A DNA stretch of 12,915 nucleotides, taken from positions 1-12,915 of the forward strand of contig JBJENW010000168.1 in the NCBI GenBank assembly GCA_051880395.1, read 5' to 3'. The translations under genes and the position numbers were made by a program. Every line of letters starts with the position of its first letter. Position 1 is the stretch's first letter. The notes under the pieces were generated by a model that saw only the letters and a program-made list of their open reading frames with translations, was not told the origin of the DNA and did not search any database. Source of the DNA: JBJENW01 sp051880395. Its GTDB lineage: Bacteria; Bacillota; Clostridia; Lachnospirales; Lachnospiraceae. Below, one piece after another: positions 1-7,477 of this stretch.

Positions 1-111
1 TGGTCGCGAAAATGCAGTGGGAGACCAATAAAGTAGAAACTGCAAAGACTTACACTCATATAAAGCGTAAGTGTGTATGCATACAAAAAAGCTTGCGTTT
101 ACCGTGTTCTT

Positions 112-1245
112 TTATATCATATTCGGTGTTTCCCACAAATTTAATTTTGTTCCGATTCCTTTTTCCAACGCATTTCTATAAACCATTGTTCCCCAGGCAA
201 CATCCTCTGTCGGCATACCGCCTACTGAATAAATCACAATTTCATCCTCGTTTCTGTGAACCGGAATATTTCCAAGCAAAACATCTCCTAAATCATCAAT
301 CTGATCCGATGTCATTTTGCCCTCAGCGATCAAATCCTCTACATGAACTGCCGGTATCGGAACTGTATTATAAGCATTCGGCTTCATTTCTTCTTCCCAT
401 GCCTCATAGAGCATTATATTATCCGTTACCGTTCTGGCTCTATGAATGATAAAATCATCATCAAACCGAAGCGCTGCTGTCGACTCAATGATAGCTCCCG
501 GTTTGATCCATTCCTCTGCTATGTATGGATACAGACTCGGATCACCTGTCGGGGAGGAAGTCGATACCGACACAATATCAGAATCCCGAACCGCCTCTTC
601 GATCGTATCGACTGCATATACTTCCACCTGTGGATACTCTTCCTGCACATATGCGATAAATTTATCTAAGGATGCCTTCCCGCGTCCTTTGACTTTCACA
701 GTCTTTAATGTCGGCCGCACTACCATTGCCGCTGCAAGCGCCGTCTTACTCATCACACCTGGTCCCACAATTCCGATCGTAGTGGCATCCTCTTTTGCAA
801 AATACTTAAATCCGACCCCTGGAACAGCTCCTGTCCGATAGGCAGATAAAATATTTGCTGACATGTAAGCAAGTGGCGCCCCTGTATCTTTATCATTTAA
901 TGTCAACATAAGAATGGATCTTGGAAGTCCTTTTTCCTTATTTTCCACATTAGACCCATACCATTTCATTCCTGCCATATCAAATTTTCCGCCCAGATAT
1001 GCCGGCATCGCCATAAATCTGCGGTCCGGTCCATCCACAGGCATCTCCGGAAACTGCGATTTTTCCGGAAACATTACCATACTTCCATGGGAATTTCCAT
1101 TTGCTCCACCCATGCGGTAATTTCCCACTTTCATCAGTTTAAACATTTCTTCCATAGCTTCCACGCAGCCTTTCATATCCTTTACTCCGGCTGCGATCAT
1201 ATCATCTTCACTTAAATACAAAAAATCTACTCTTGGATATTCCAT
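112..1245 (-). CDS. Ornithine cyclodeaminase/mu-crystallin family dehydrogenase
   Basis: This 377-residue protein belongs to the ornithine cyclodeaminase/mu-crystallin family, cytosolic NAD(P)-dependent enzymes that include ornithine cyclodeaminase, alanine dehydrogenase and ketimine or pyrroline-2-carboxylate reductases. The nucleotide-binding loop GPGVMS is at residues 161-166 after a hydrophobic strand. The conserved lysine of the family is probably K94 (AGMKWYG) and the arginine R137 (SAYRTGA). I chose the ATG at 1245 because AGAGGG lies 7 nt upstream; an upstream ATG at 1272 lacks a good site. It is about 40 residues longer than typical ornithine cyclodeaminases, with extra N-terminal sequence. 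It is last in operon B, 20 nt after the permease gene. With the neighbouring amine oxidoreductase, a role in imine or amino acid interconversion is likely. From memory, relatives are labelled tyramine oxidase subunit B in databases, which I cannot verify; ornithine cyclodeaminase activity itself is not shown. Confidence 0.85.
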   Translation of the reverse strand: MEYPRVDFLYLSEDDMIAAGVKDMKGCVEAMEEMFKLMKVGNYRMGGANGNSHGSMVMFPEKSQFPEMPVDGPDRRFMAMPAYLGGKFDMAGMKWYGSNVENKEKGLPRSILMLTLNDKDTGAPLAYMSANILSAYRTGAVPGVGFKYFAKEDATTIGIVGPGVMSKTALAAAMVVRPTLKTVKVKGRGKASLDKFIAYVQEEYPQVEVYAVDTIEEAVRDSDIVSVSTSSPTGDPSLYPYIAEEWIKPGAIIESTAALRFDDDFIIHRARTVTDNIMLYEAWEEEMKPNAYNTVPIPAVHVEDLIAEGKMTSDQIDDLGDVLLGNIPVHRNEDEIVIYSVGGMPTEDVAWGTMVYRNALEKGIGTKLNLWETPNMI

Positions 1246-1265
1246 TGTTTTTCCCTCTTTTCCAT

Positions 1266-2672
1266 CTAACATGCTTTTTCTTTCTCCTGTTCCCTGGCAA
1301 GCCTATACAATTCATTTTCCATTGCCATCACTTTATGCATCGGTACCGGTTGAAACAGTTTTTGCTTCATCACTTTTTTTACCCAGATGACCGCATAAAG
1401 GGCAAGTATCAAGAAAATCACACCGTCCAGTTTAAAAATTGCCATTCGTGTTGCCGGGTCTCCATCAATATTCCAGATCATAAATGCATTCCCTACAATT
1501 CCCAAGATTGGAACAACAGGACCGAGCGGTACCTTAAATGTCCGCGGTGCTTTTGGCAATCTTTTTCGTAAAATCAGTACATTTAAATTTGCTACAATGT
1601 ATGCAACCATCCAAAATACACATCCCACCAAAATCAGAAACGATAGCTGATCCGAAGTGGAAAGTCCGGTTGCATTGACAAAAATCATAAACCCTCCTAT
1701 TAAAAGGATTCCCACATACGGTGCCCCCTTTTTATTGCGTTTTCCAAAAAACGCCGGAAGCAGATGAATCTTTGCCATTCCCATACATAAATAAGGAAGA
1801 GAACCGATTACCGAATTAACTGTACTGACGACTGCAAAAATGGATACTAAGATCATCCAGAGAGAACCTGCTTTTCCAAGAAGCGCATTTCCGTAAAAAA
1901 TATGCGGAGAATTACTGCCGGCAAGCTCTGTCCAATCGGTGTAATTGTGCATTCCTAAAACAACGATGATCTGCATCACACAAACAACCACAAGGCTCAA
2001 TACCATTCCAAGCGGCACATTTCTTCTCGGATTTTTTACATCTTTTGCAATCGGAATAATAAATTCACATCCTAAGAAAAGGAAAAATGCAAGTCCTACC
2101 AAGGAAAAAATATCCGACGGAGCAGAGGAAAGAACCCATGGCTGTGACACCTGCTCTCCTGTTCCGAGTCCCAAGATTCCGATCAGTCCCATGAGAATCA
2201 AAGAAATGATCAAACCATATGCCACGATGTCCTGAATCTTTGCAAACATATCGATTCCATTTAAATTTGCAATGATCAATGCCACCAATAGAATAATACA
2301 AAACACATTGGAAGGAATATTGGTATGAAATACAGAGGTAATCGCATTTCCAAACATCGCACACTCCACACTTCCCATCATTGCATTACAGATCAAATAT
2401 CCGCCAACCATTGTTACGATCGTCACGAACGGCCCGAGACATGCCAGCGTATACTGTGCCAGACCACCCGTAAGATTCGGCATCAGTGCATTGAGTTCCG
2501 CCATAGACAGTGCAGTACAAATATTAAACAAACAGGCAATCACCATCGCAATGATAAAGCTGATTCCGATCGCACCCGCACCTTGTCCTAAAGACATCAG
2601 ACAGCTCGTTGCAACGATCAGTCCCATTCCTGTTGCTATGACACTGTGTAAACCTAATTTTTTCTTACTCAT
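1266..2672 (-). CDS. APC-superfamily amino acid/amine permease
   Basis: This is a 468-residue integral membrane protein with about twelve hydrophobic segments, the length and layout of amino acid-polyamine-organocation permeases. The first segment carries the Gly-rich helix typical of the family (GMGLIVATSCLMSLGQGAGAIG, residues 15-36 approximately), and a charged cytoplasmic tail rich in Lys and Glu fills the last 40 residues. The ATG at 2672 is preceded by AGAGGT at good spacing, so I prefer it over the ATG at 2693. The gene sits 25 nt after a PII-family gene and 20 nt before a dehydrogenase gene, in one operon. The natural reading is uptake of the amine or amino acid that the oxidoreductases in this region degrade. 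Its specificity cannot be read from sequence. Confidence 0.88.
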   Translation of the reverse strand: MSKKKLGLHSVIATGMGLIVATSCLMSLGQGAGAIGISFIIAMVIACLFNICTALSMAELNALMPNLTGGLAQYTLACLGPFVTIVTMVGGYLICNAMMGSVECAMFGNAITSVFHTNIPSNVFCIILLVALIIANLNGIDMFAKIQDIVAYGLIISLILMGLIGILGLGTGEQVSQPWVLSSAPSDIFSLVGLAFFLFLGCEFIIPIAKDVKNPRRNVPLGMVLSLVVVCVMQIIVVLGMHNYTDWTELAGSNSPHIFYGNALLGKAGSLWMILVSIFAVVSTVNSVIGSLPYLCMGMAKIHLLPAFFGKRNKKGAPYVGILLIGGFMIFVNATGLSTSDQLSFLILVGCVFWMVAYIVANLNVLILRKRLPKAPRTFKVPLGPVVPILGIVGNAFMIWNIDGDPATRMAIFKLDGVIFLILALYAVIWVKKVMKQKLFQPVPMHKVMAMENELYRLAREQEKEKAC

Positions 2673-2697
2673 AGTTCTACCTCTTTTCTGCAAACGG

Positions 2698-3045
2698 TTA
2701 CATCAAGGCATCTTTTCCTTCTTCACCGGTTCTGACACGAACGATATTCGATAGTGGACTTACGAAAATTTTTCCATCTCCAATGTGTCCGGTATAGAGT
2801 TCTTTTTTGATCGTTTCTATTACCTGATCGATCATGTCATCTTCCACAACGATCATGATCAACTGTTTTGGCAAAAGCTCCATCTCCGGATTCTGTTCCA
2901 CTTCAAACTCATAGGTTCCCTTTTGCACGCCACATCCAAGTGCCTGCAATACGGTCATACCACTGACTCCCAGTTTACTCAAACTTTTTTTCAAACTGCT
3001 CAATTTGTTCATAGATGTCACTACATCAATTCTTGAAAATCCCAT
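2698..3045 (-). CDS. PII-family signal transduction protein, variant T-loop
   Basis: This 115-residue protein matches GlnB/GlnK across its length. The C-terminal PII signature is clear (TGHIGDGKIFV, residues 85-95), followed by VRVRTGEEG (102-110), and Q41 and K60 match ATP-pocket positions. PII trimers bind ATP, ADP and often 2-oxoglutarate, and control partner proteins through the T-loop. Aligned without gaps to E. coli GlnB, the T-loop (about 39-58) has Pro53 where the uridylylated Tyr51 should be, and the RGAEY motif is absent. Covalent control of the usual kind is therefore unlikely. The start at 3045 has GGAGGG 7 nt upstream. The gene lies directly before an APC permease gene, which recalls the glnK-amtB pairing and suggests that the permease or a neighbouring enzyme is its target. 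That target is an inference. Confidence 0.9.
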   Translation of the reverse strand: MGFSRIDVVTSMNKLSSLKKSLSKLGVSGMTVLQALGCGVQKGTYEFEVEQNPEMELLPKQLIMIVVEDDMIDQVIETIKKELYTGHIGDGKIFVSPLSNIVRVRTGEEGKDALM

Positions 3046-3071
3046 ACAAATTCCCTCCGTTTCTTTTTGCC

Positions 3072-3109
3072 AAAAAAGGCGCCTGACAGTGTTTCCTGTC
3101 AGACGCCTT
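3072..3109 (-). terminator. Terminator-like hairpin in leader of operon B
   Basis: Read on the minus strand, positions 3109-3076 form a 14-bp stem with one G-U pair and a 6-nt loop, followed by six T residues (3077-3072). The G-U pair would be a C-A mismatch on the plus strand, which supports the minus-strand reading. It could end transcripts of operon A. Only about 26 nt, including a ribosome binding site, separate the T-run from the PII start codon at 3045. A promoter for operon B must therefore lie upstream of the hairpin, which places the hairpin inside the operon B leader. Confidence 0.85.
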
Positions 3110-3123
3110 CGTCTTTTTCTCTA

Positions 3124-3174
3124 ATTATAGATTCTGTGTTCTGTATAAAATTGTATAAATCGGAACTACAGATT
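3124..3174 (-). promoter_or_regulatory. Promoter and conserved upstream box of operon B
   Basis: On the minus strand a perfect -10 hexamer TATAAT lies at 3129-3124. Exactly 17 bp upstream, the -35 position holds AATTTT, a poor match to TTGACA, which suggests a need for an activator. The -35 region is part of a box (3174-3147; plus strand begins aaaattgta) that recurs almost unchanged at 7501-7527 at the same distance from a -10. The box overlaps the stop codon of the AraC-family gene. Binding by that AraC protein is inferred from position only. Confidence 0.6.
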
Positions 3175-3993
3175 TTGAATTTTTCCTGTATAATTTTCAT
3201 CCTCTACCAGCTTTAAATATTTTTTCGGTGTAATCCCCGCATATTTCGTAAAATCCCGTATAAACTGTGGCTGATCATAATAGCCCAGATAAAACGCCGC
3301 GTCCGTCATCTTATCCGGCGCACCATAATTTAAAAATTCCAGCGATCTCTGAAATTGAATGATCTTACAAAATGTCTTCGGGGAAAATCCCATCTCCTCA
3401 ATAAAAATTTTGTCAATATAGCGCTCACTGTAGCCGGTCTCCTCCCGCATTTGCGAAATCCGAATCTTTCCGTCCGATTCATAGACCATACGCTTGATCG
3501 ACTGCACGATTTCCCGCTTTCCATACGGTTTCACACGTTTCTTTTCTGCCTTCGTATATGCCTCCAGAAATACACGGATACGCTGATAAAAATCCTGTTC
3601 CTCCTCCACTTTTTTCAGCCAGTCAAAGCTCCCTTTGAGCACATCCTCAATCGGAGTCTTTTTGTTTACCAGCTGTTTCATCGTTGCCTCCAAAAATTCC
3701 GGCTGCACGCCCGGCATAAAGCGAACGCCAAATACTTCATTTTTTCCGTTCCACTCCTCACAACTGTATTCCAGCCTTGTTCCGCAGGCATATCCTTCCA
3801 TCTTCCCATTTTCAAATTCAAAAAACAGATCGATACATCCGTCCGGAACCGTTCGAAGCGGTTTTTCCGCATCGATGTGAAAACTGAAAAAATGAGAAAT
3901 CCCCTGTTGTAAATAAATTTCCTGGTAAAAATCTTCCGTATCAAATACAAAATAGGGTTGTGTTGGTTTTAATTTATCTTTCTTCCAAATCAT
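3166..3993 (-). CDS. AraC-family transcriptional regulator
   Basis: This 275-residue protein has an N-terminal sensor-like domain with the motif TVPDGCIDLFFEF (48-60), typical of the DUF6597-type N-terminus found on many AraC proteins. Its C-terminal AraC DNA-binding domain has two helix-turn-helix units. The first spans about 177-200 (QMREETGYSERYIDKIF). The second spans about 228-262 (DAAFYLGYYDQPQFIRDF, then GITPKKYL), close to the family signature. The ATG at 3993 lies 2 nt after the stop codon of the upstream oxidoreductase gene and has only a weak Shine-Dalgarno site, so translation is probably coupled. As last gene of operon A and neighbour to operon B, it is the best candidate regulator of both. 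The inducer would be expected to be the catabolic substrate, which is not identified. Confidence 0.9.
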   Translation of the reverse strand: MIWKKDKLKPTQPYFVFDTEDFYQEIYLQQGISHFFSFHIDAEKPLRTVPDGCIDLFFEFENGKMEGYACGTRLEYSCEEWNGKNEVFGVRFMPGVQPEFLEATMKQLVNKKTPIEDVLKGSFDWLKKVEEEQDFYQRIRVFLEAYTKAEKKRVKPYGKREIVQSIKRMVYESDGKIRISQMREETGYSERYIDKIFIEEMGFSPKTFCKIIQFQRSLEFLNYGAPDKMTDAAFYLGYYDQPQFIRDFTKYAGITPKKYLKLVEDENYTGKIQNL

Positions 3994-3995
3994 AC

Positions 3996-5126
3996 CTATA
4001 TTTTAGCTTTAAAACGGTCATAGCGCAAGTCAGATAAATCGACGGTCGTCGTTCCTGTTGTGATCAATTCCGCAATCTGATCTGCAGCTCCCGGGGCAAT
4101 TCCAAATCCATGCCCGGTAAAACCGCAGGCCAAAACCAGCCCCGGTACTTCCTCTACATTTCCAAGCACCGGTACACCATCGACACATCGATCCATCCAT
4201 CCTGCCCAGGTTCGAACGATCTTTGCATCCGAAAGTTCCGGAAAATATTTCATAATTCCCCGACAGATACATGGAGCAGTTTTGGAATAGCAGACAGGTG
4301 TGCCGTTATCCTTTGTATACCCTTCCAAACCGGAGGAACCACCGAATACAAACGAACCATGCTTTGTCTGATGACCATAAAAGTCTGCCTCTGCTGTTCC
4401 CAGCATCTGATCAAACATATGCGGCTCTGCCTCTGTAACAAGTGCTTCTAACAAGGCTTTCTGCATCGGAATATCAATTCCAACCGTCGCTGCAATCTCA
4501 CGCGATTCATAGCCGGCTGCAAGCACAACGTTCTCTCCTTCATACACATTTCCGGAAGCACAGACCACCTTGCGCAATTTTCCTTTTATTTTTTTCAGTT
4601 CTACAACCTTTTCTCCCGAAATAAAGTGGACGCCCAGTTTTCTCGCTGTCTTATAGTAGCCCAAAGTCGTTGTAAGCGGATTTGCATGTCCATCCGTCGG
4701 GCACCAACTAGCGCAGGTTACTTCTTCTGATAAATGTGGATTGATTCTTCGAACCTCATCGCCATCGATCATTTTTACATCCAGTCCGACCTTCACCGCA
4801 CGCTCTGTCAATCCCGTCAAAATCTGTCTATGCTGCTCTGTTTTTCCCAGACGCAGGTTTCCGTCCTGATGATATTCACAATCTACTTCCAGTTCTTCGG
4901 AAAGTGTCGGCCAGAAATTTTTGATGCCGTACATCACAAGCGGAAGCTCTCTCGGATCACGCCCTGACTGGCGCACACCGCCGCCATTTCTGCTGGAACC
5001 GCCATTTCCAAAATGATCCGATCCCTCCAGACAGATCACATCTACGCCTCTTTTTGCCAAATAATAACTGATCGCACAGCCTATGATTCCGCCACCAACT
5101 ACCACTACTTCTGCTGCATTACTCAT
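3996..5126 (-). CDS. DAO-family FAD oxidoreductase, catalytic amine-oxidising subunit
   Basis: This 376-residue flavoprotein is of the D-amino acid oxidase/glycine oxidase fold (DAO family). The FAD-binding GGGIIG is at 11-16 after a hydrophobic strand, an acidic residue (E34) ends the second strand, and TGHGFGIAPG (337-346) is the C-terminal FAD-contact region. Relatives include HcnC, OoxB, the beta subunit of archaeal L-proline dehydrogenases and sarcosine oxidase beta; they oxidise C-N bonds of secondary amines or amino acids. A longer reading frame to 5228 exists. I chose the ATG at 5126 because AAAGGAGGG sits 9 nt upstream inside the preceding gene, and the product then begins directly before the FAD strand. 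It overlaps the BFD gene by 8 nt (ATGAGTAA). It likely passes electrons to the adjacent Fe-S and FAD subunits. The substrate is unknown. Confidence 0.87.
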   Translation of the reverse strand: MSNAAEVVVVGGGIIGCAISYYLAKRGVDVICLEGSDHFGNGGSSRNGGGVRQSGRDPRELPLVMYGIKNFWPTLSEELEVDCEYHQDGNLRLGKTEQHRQILTGLTERAVKVGLDVKMIDGDEVRRINPHLSEEVTCASWCPTDGHANPLTTTLGYYKTARKLGVHFISGEKVVELKKIKGKLRKVVCASGNVYEGENVVLAAGYESREIAATVGIDIPMQKALLEALVTEAEPHMFDQMLGTAEADFYGHQTKHGSFVFGGSSGLEGYTKDNGTPVCYSKTAPCICRGIMKYFPELSDAKIVRTWAGWMDRCVDGVPVLGNVEEVPGLVLACGFTGHGFGIAPGAADQIAELITTGTTTVDLSDLRYDRFKAKI

Positions 5127-5457
5127 TCTCATCGCCCTCCTTTGCTTCATTTGCAAACACATGCATTTCAATCGGGCGCATCGGAACCCGGCTGGTTGCC
5201 GGTTCAAGTTCTGCCGGTGAGATGCCAAGTTCTCTTGCTACAATTCCTTTTACCAGCTTACTGCAGGTCTGTCCCTGACAAAGTCCCATGCCGGTCCGTA
5301 AGTATCTTCTGATTTCCGTAATGGTCCACATGCCCTCATGAACCGCCTTTCTGATTTCTCCTTTTGTGATCTCCTCACAGCGGCAGATCAGCATATCATC
5401 ATCCGGTCCCGGAACAAACGGACCGATATCTCTTGATCTATCATTTACTGTATTCAT
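5119..5457 (-). CDS. BFD-type [2Fe-2S]-binding protein
   Basis: This 112-residue protein has the four cysteines of the bacterioferritin-associated ferredoxin (Fer2_BFD) domain: C25 and C27 in ICRCEEI, then C60 and C65 in GMGLCQGQTC. In HcnB and related alpha subunits this domain is usually fused to the C-terminus of the FAD protein, whereas here it is a separate gene. The stand-alone form matches the small PdhX-like subunit of archaeal proline dehydrogenase complexes, as I recall. It starts at 5457 with AGGAGG 9 nt upstream, 13 nt after the FAD subunit gene, and overlaps the next gene by 8 nt. Its probable job is one-electron transfer between the DAO subunit and the FAD/ferredoxin subunit. 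The tail after residue 80 is acidic and not recognisable. Confidence 0.88.
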   Translation of the reverse strand: MNTVNDRSRDIGPFVPGPDDDMLICRCEEITKGEIRKAVHEGMWTITEIRRYLRTGMGLCQGQTCSKLVKGIVARELGISPAELEPATSRVPMRPIEMHVFANEAKEGDENE

Positions 5458-5470
5458 CGCTTTTTTCCTC

Positions 5471-7048
5471 CTACTCTGCCTTGAAAAAACGAGCTTTCAT
5501 CGCATATTCTTTCGGTACTCTCATCGTAAGCAGATTCGTCTTGTCGTACGCCTTTGTACTTTTTACAGAAACTACTTCTGCCTCGCAGACTTTCTGTCCA
5601 TTTCTTCCGAGTGCTGCGCCCTTTGTACCAGCCTCCGGTAATGGAAGAAATTCATATGGAATCGTTACGGTTGCCGTTTCATCCCCACAATCCTCGTCCA
5701 CAAGGAAAATGGCCTGTCCGGAGCAGCTTGCTACACACATGCCGCAGTTAATGCATTCCGATCCATCAACCACGATTGGAAGCGATGTGATATTTGCTCC
5801 AATGGAAATACAGCCTTTTGGACAGGCATCCTGACAAGGATTACATGGAATATTCTGCGTACATTCCATCACCGGATGGACACCGACCTTGTGTGTCACA
5901 CCCGGGAAACGCTCGATCTCATCGTCTGCCACATACCCATGTTTTAACAGACTTTGTGAAATCTCTATTCCCTCCTCGGTTTTCTCGATTGCCTTTCCTC
6001 GATTCTTCGGTGCAAACATTCCCTGCCGCAGTCCGTCTAATGCACGTTCTAAGGAAGCAAGTTCTGTATCCAATTCTTCTTTTTCGATATATCCCAGATA
6101 CTCTGCTGCTGCAATGCCTGACATACGTCCTTCGATCATCGCGGAAGATGCCTCCTCGATACCAGATACATCTCCGGCAACAAACACGCCATCGAGTGAA
6201 GTTCTTCCATATGCATCGCAGATTGGAACCTGACCGCCTCGCTTTGGATTGTCCTCCATCTCACACCCCGCCATTTTTAAAAGCTGTGACATCGGGGAAA
6301 GACCAACCGCCAGACAGATTGTATCTACATCAAAATGCTTTTCTGTTCCCGGAATAAATTGAAATTTACTGTCAACTTCCGCAATCGTTACACCTGTGAC
6401 ACCTTCCTCACCTTCGGCTTTTACAATCGTGTGGGAAAGATAGAACGGAACGCCGCATCTTGCTACTTTTGCCGCATGCACACCGTAACCGCCTACTCTT
6501 GGTGCCGCATCTACTAACGCAACCACTTCACATCCACACTGCATCAACTGAAACGATACCACCAGTCCGACATTTCCTGATCCAAGCATCAAAACTTTTT
6601 TCCCCGGAAGTACGCCATGAAGATTCATCATGGTCTGTGCCGCCCCCGCTCCGATCACGCCCGGAAGCGTCCACCCCGGAAAAGTCACCATATTTTCTGC
6701 AGCTCCGGTTGCAATAATAATCGCATCACCCTTGTAATGCCGAATCTCCTCTCCGATTTTTACTACCACTTCTTTGTCCTGATACAGACCGATCACCGTC
6801 GCATTTAAAACCACCTGTACGCCGACCTCATCTGCCTCGTTTAAAAGCTGCTGTCCGATCACAAAGCCTCTGACCTTTGCCCGATGCTCTTTAGAACCAA
6901 AAAATTTATGAATCTGTTTGAACAACTGTCCACCCGGCTTTTCGTTTTCATCAAATACGACTACATTTAGTCCTCTTTTTGCCGCCTCGATGGCTGCTGA
7001 TAATCCGGAAGGGCCGGCTCCGACTATAATAAGATCATATCTTTTCAT
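5471..7048 (-). CDS. FAD/NAD(P) oxidoreductase with C-terminal 2x[4Fe-4S] ferredoxin domain
   Basis: This 525-residue protein has a pyridine nucleotide-disulfide oxidoreductase fold. The FAD loop GAGPSG is at 10-15, a second dinucleotide loop GSGNVG is at 156-161, and AGDVSG (291-296) is the second FAD contact. After a linker of about 60 residues comes a ferredoxin-like domain. Its cysteines are C396, C402, C405 and C409 followed by Pro, with C413 nearby, and then C432, C435, C438 and C442 in CINCGMCVASC, enough for two [4Fe-4S] clusters. HcnB/OoxA-type alpha subunits usually carry a BFD domain there, so this arrangement differs. I chose the ATG at 7048 (AAAGGAG upstream), since the frame open to 7114 overlaps the previous gene. 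It is probably the alpha subunit that routes electrons from amine oxidation to ferredoxin or a nicotinamide carrier. Confidence 0.88.
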   Translation of the reverse strand: MKRYDLIIVGAGPSGLSAAIEAAKRGLNVVVFDENEKPGGQLFKQIHKFFGSKEHRAKVRGFVIGQQLLNEADEVGVQVVLNATVIGLYQDKEVVVKIGEEIRHYKGDAIIIATGAAENMVTFPGWTLPGVIGAGAAQTMMNLHGVLPGKKVLMLGSGNVGLVVSFQLMQCGCEVVALVDAAPRVGGYGVHAAKVARCGVPFYLSHTIVKAEGEEGVTGVTIAEVDSKFQFIPGTEKHFDVDTICLAVGLSPMSQLLKMAGCEMEDNPKRGGQVPICDAYGRTSLDGVFVAGDVSGIEEASSAMIEGRMSGIAAAEYLGYIEKEELDTELASLERALDGLRQGMFAPKNRGKAIEKTEEGIEISQSLLKHGYVADDEIERFPGVTHKVGVHPVMECTQNIPCNPCQDACPKGCISIGANITSLPIVVDGSECINCGMCVASCSGQAIFLVDEDCGDETATVTIPYEFLPLPEAGTKGAALGRNGQKVCEAEVVSVKSTKAYDKTNLLTMRVPKEYAMKARFFKAE

Positions 7049-7064
7049 CTTGACTTTCTCCTTT

Positions 7065-7391
7065 CTACTGCTTTTCGAATGGCTGATCACTAACACCATA
7101 TTGTGTCCGTACATCCATTCCTGCTTTCAGCGGTGTGATACAGGTTCGTACATTTGGAATGCCATCCACGATCATGACGCAGTCTGTACATCTTCCGATC
7201 GCGCAAAAAATCCCACGCGGTTTATGCTCTTTTTTTGTATATCGATGAACCATGACACCTGCTGCTTTCAGCGCCGTCGCAATCGGTTCTCCTTCATAAC
7301 CCTCTAACTCTTTTCCATCAAATGTAAATGTCACAATGGCACCCTTTTGTGGAACGCCAAGGATTGGATGCTCTGCAATTCTTTTTGCCAT
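7065..7391 (-). CDS. Small [2Fe-2S] ferredoxin-like subunit (HcnA/SoxA-N type)
   Basis: This 108-residue protein is of the Fer2_4 family. The cluster ligands are C63, C68, C71 and C84, in the pattern C-x4-C-x2-C-x12-C (GIFCAIGRCTDC, then NVRTC). The same domain forms HcnA of hydrogen cyanide synthase, the gamma subunit of opine and hydroxyproline oxidases, and the N-terminus of sarcosine oxidase alpha. It is the first gene of operon A, starts at 7391 after AAGGAAGG, and ends 16 nt before the FAD subunit gene. It likely forms a complex with the next three gene products and passes electrons between flavins. No signal peptide is visible, so the complex should be cytosolic. Confidence 0.88.
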   Translation of the reverse strand: MAKRIAEHPILGVPQKGAIVTFTFDGKELEGYEGEPIATALKAAGVMVHRYTKKEHKPRGIFCAIGRCTDCVMIVDGIPNVRTCITPLKAGMDVRTQYGVSDQPFEKQ

Positions 7392-7412
7392 ATTTTATCC
7401 TTCCTTTCCATG

Positions 7413-7458
7413 AAAAAAGACGCCTAAACCGATCACTACGATCGATTCAGACGTCTTT
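7413..7458 (-). terminator. Terminator-like hairpin in leader of operon A
   Basis: On the minus strand, positions 7458-7416 form a 19-bp stem with a 5-nt loop, followed by a run of six T residues (7418-7413, partly inside the stem). Three pairs are G-U only when read on the minus strand, so it is built for that direction. It can terminate the upstream gene ending at 7539. It leaves only about 21 nt, including the ribosome binding site, before the start codon at 7391, so it lies in the operon A leader. Its outer stem (CGTCTGA with TAGGCG) resembles that of the hairpin at 3072-3109. Confidence 0.85.
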
Positions 7459-7477
7459 GCCTGTTTTCTATGTACAA

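Noticed and set aside
48..72. Possible terminator after operon B (acttac/gtaagt arms)
   Set aside because: The stem is only 6 bp with an 11-nt loop and no T-run on the minus strand; I see no convincing operon B terminator inside the window.
12..449. 145-codon plus-strand open frame at the left edge
   Set aside because: Most of it is antisense to the ornithine cyclodeaminase-family gene, and it lacks a recognisable domain.
3355..3912. 185-codon plus-strand open frame
   Set aside because: It is antisense to the AraC-family gene, rich in His, Leu, Phe and Ser as typical of a shadow frame, with no ribosome binding site or recognisable motif.
5127..5228. N-terminal extension of the DAO subunit from 5228
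   Set aside because: It overlaps the BFD gene in another frame and has no similarity to DAO proteins; the ATG at 5126 has a strong ribosome binding site.
5794..6357. 187-codon plus-strand open frame
   Set aside because: It is antisense to the FAD/ferredoxin subunit whose motifs are unambiguous; composition is that of a shadow frame.
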